Assembly (NCBI GenBank): GCA_041601535.1
Contig: JBFIHZ010000274.1
Location: forward strand, 1 to 5,884
Direction of reading: 5' to 3'
Source: JBFIHZ01 sp041601535
Lineage (GTDB): Bacteria; Pseudomonadota; Gammaproteobacteria; Xanthomonadales; SZUA-36
DNA: 5,884 nt
Shown: positions 5,256 through 5,884 of the stretch, piece after piece
Numbering within the stretch: the first letter of the stretch is position 1
Layout: each line of letters begins with the position of its first letter
Position numbers and translations under genes: made by a program
Notes under the pieces: generated by a model
Databases searched by the model: none
What the model saw: the letters and a program-made list of their open reading frames with translations, nothing else
Told to the model about the DNA's origin: nothing

Positions 5256-5884
5256 ATGCCAAAAACTAAATCGGAAATTTGGCAAGCCGCCGATCTGAAA
5301 CATCATATGCACCCATTTACTGACGGCCGCGAGCTGAAGCAAACCGGGGTACGCGTTATTACCCGGGCAGACGGAGTTTATCTTTGGGATGCCGATGGCA
5401 ACCAGATTCTGGATGGTATGGCCGGATTGTGGTGCGTAAACGTTGGCTACGGTCGCGCTTCCATGGTTGATGCTGCCAGTGCACAGATGTCAGAACTGCC
5501 GTACTACAACACGTTCTTCCGCACCACAACGCCACCCGCCGTTGAACTGGCCGAGAGAATCAGCGAACTGACTCCGGGACCACTGAATCACGTATTTTTT
5601 ACCAACTCCGGATCCGAAGCGGTTGATACCGTGATCAAGCTGGTGCGGTTTGTTTCCAACCTGCAGGGCAAACCGGACAAAAAACTGATCATTGCCCGGG
5701 ACTACTCCTATCATGGCGTAACCATGGCATCGGCCAGCCTTTCAGGTTTGACAGACATGCATCCACAGTCCGACCTGCCGCTGGCAGGAATGTCCTCCCA
5801 CATCGAGGGTTGCTACTGGTATCAGTTGGGCAAGGGGCTTTCAGCGGAAGAATACGGCCTGAAGGCAGCGCGCGCCCTGGAAGA
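5256..5884 (+). CDS. spuC: Class III PLP aminotransferase, SpuC-like (partial, 3' end beyond window)
   Basis: The first 209 codons are open to the window edge. The protein starts PKTKSEIWQAADLKHHMHPFTD, with HHMHPFTD being the family's usual N-terminal signature (His-x-x-x-Pro-Phe). Then come GVYLWDADGNQILDGMAGLW (40-59), VNVGYGR (61-67), LPYYNTFF (81-88), NSGSEAVDT (117-125, which holds the PLP phosphate) and YHG (152-154, whose Tyr stacks on PLP). The PLP-binding lysine lies beyond the window. It resembles Pseudomonas SpuC, a cytoplasmic putrescine/polyamine:pyruvate transaminase, over its whole visible length. The NSGSEAVDT form is also seen in beta-alanine:pyruvate and omega-amino acid transaminases, so the exact substrate is open. 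The ATG is chosen because the conserved N-terminus starts right after it; the ribosome binding site is weak (ACGGA, 5241-5245, 10 bases upstream). Divergent from the synthetase gene, it likely acts in the same pathway. Confidence 0.85.
   Translation, partial: MPKTKSEIWQAADLKHHMHPFTDGRELKQTGVRVITRADGVYLWDADGNQILDGMAGLWCVNVGYGRASMVDAASAQMSELPYYNTFFRTTTPPAVELAERISELTPGPLNHVFFTNSGSEAVDTVIKLVRFVSNLQGKPDKKLIIARDYSYHGVTMASASLSGLTDMHPQSDLPLAGMSSHIEGCYWYQLGKGLSAEEYGLKAARALE

Overview
The window reads as chromosomal DNA of a Gram-negative bacterium, most likely a gammaproteobacterium. It has a TonB-dependent outer-membrane receptor with a signal peptide. The 5' fragment closely resembles the end of gammaproteobacterial acetolactate synthase small subunits, and the enzymes resemble the Pseudomonas/Enterobacteria polyamine-catabolism sets (Spu, Puu). 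I saw no insertion sequence, phage gene, CRISPR array, tRNA or rRNA.

Layout: (1) positions 1-113, the 3' end of an ilvN/ilvH-like gene. (2) 158-862, minus strand, a stand-alone class I glutamine amidotransferase with an intact Cys-His-Glu triad, convergent with (1). (3) 863-1277, a divergent control region with two predicted promoters and a roughly 215-nt leader holding two strong stem-loops. (4) 1278-3437, plus strand, a complete TonB-dependent receptor, closed by a strong hairpin terminator at 3481-3525. (5) 3580-4962, minus strand, a complete glutamine-synthetase-fold enzyme of the gamma-glutamylputrescine synthetase (PuuA/SpuB) type. (6) 4963-5255, a second divergent control region. (7) 5256 to the window end, plus strand, the first 209 codons of a class III PLP aminotransferase of the SpuC type.

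The three enzymes fit polyamine or other amine breakdown: gamma-glutamylation by the synthetase, transamination by the aminotransferase, and possibly removal of the glutamyl group by the amidotransferase. Known spu/puu clusters combine the same three activities. Unusually, the genes alternate in strand, so each needs its own promoter, and an outer-membrane receptor sits among them.

The most notable observation is a 24-bp imperfect palindrome, consensus GGTATTATA-N6-TATAATACC, at each of the four predicted promoters: 969-992, 1043-1066, 5003-5026 and 5194-5217. In every case it overlaps the -10 element and the -35/-10 spacer. This suggests one repressor controls all four genes, including the receptor, and so hints that the receptor imports a polyamine or amine-containing compound. 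The regulator is not in the window. The operator and the receptor's substrate are inferences from sequence alone.
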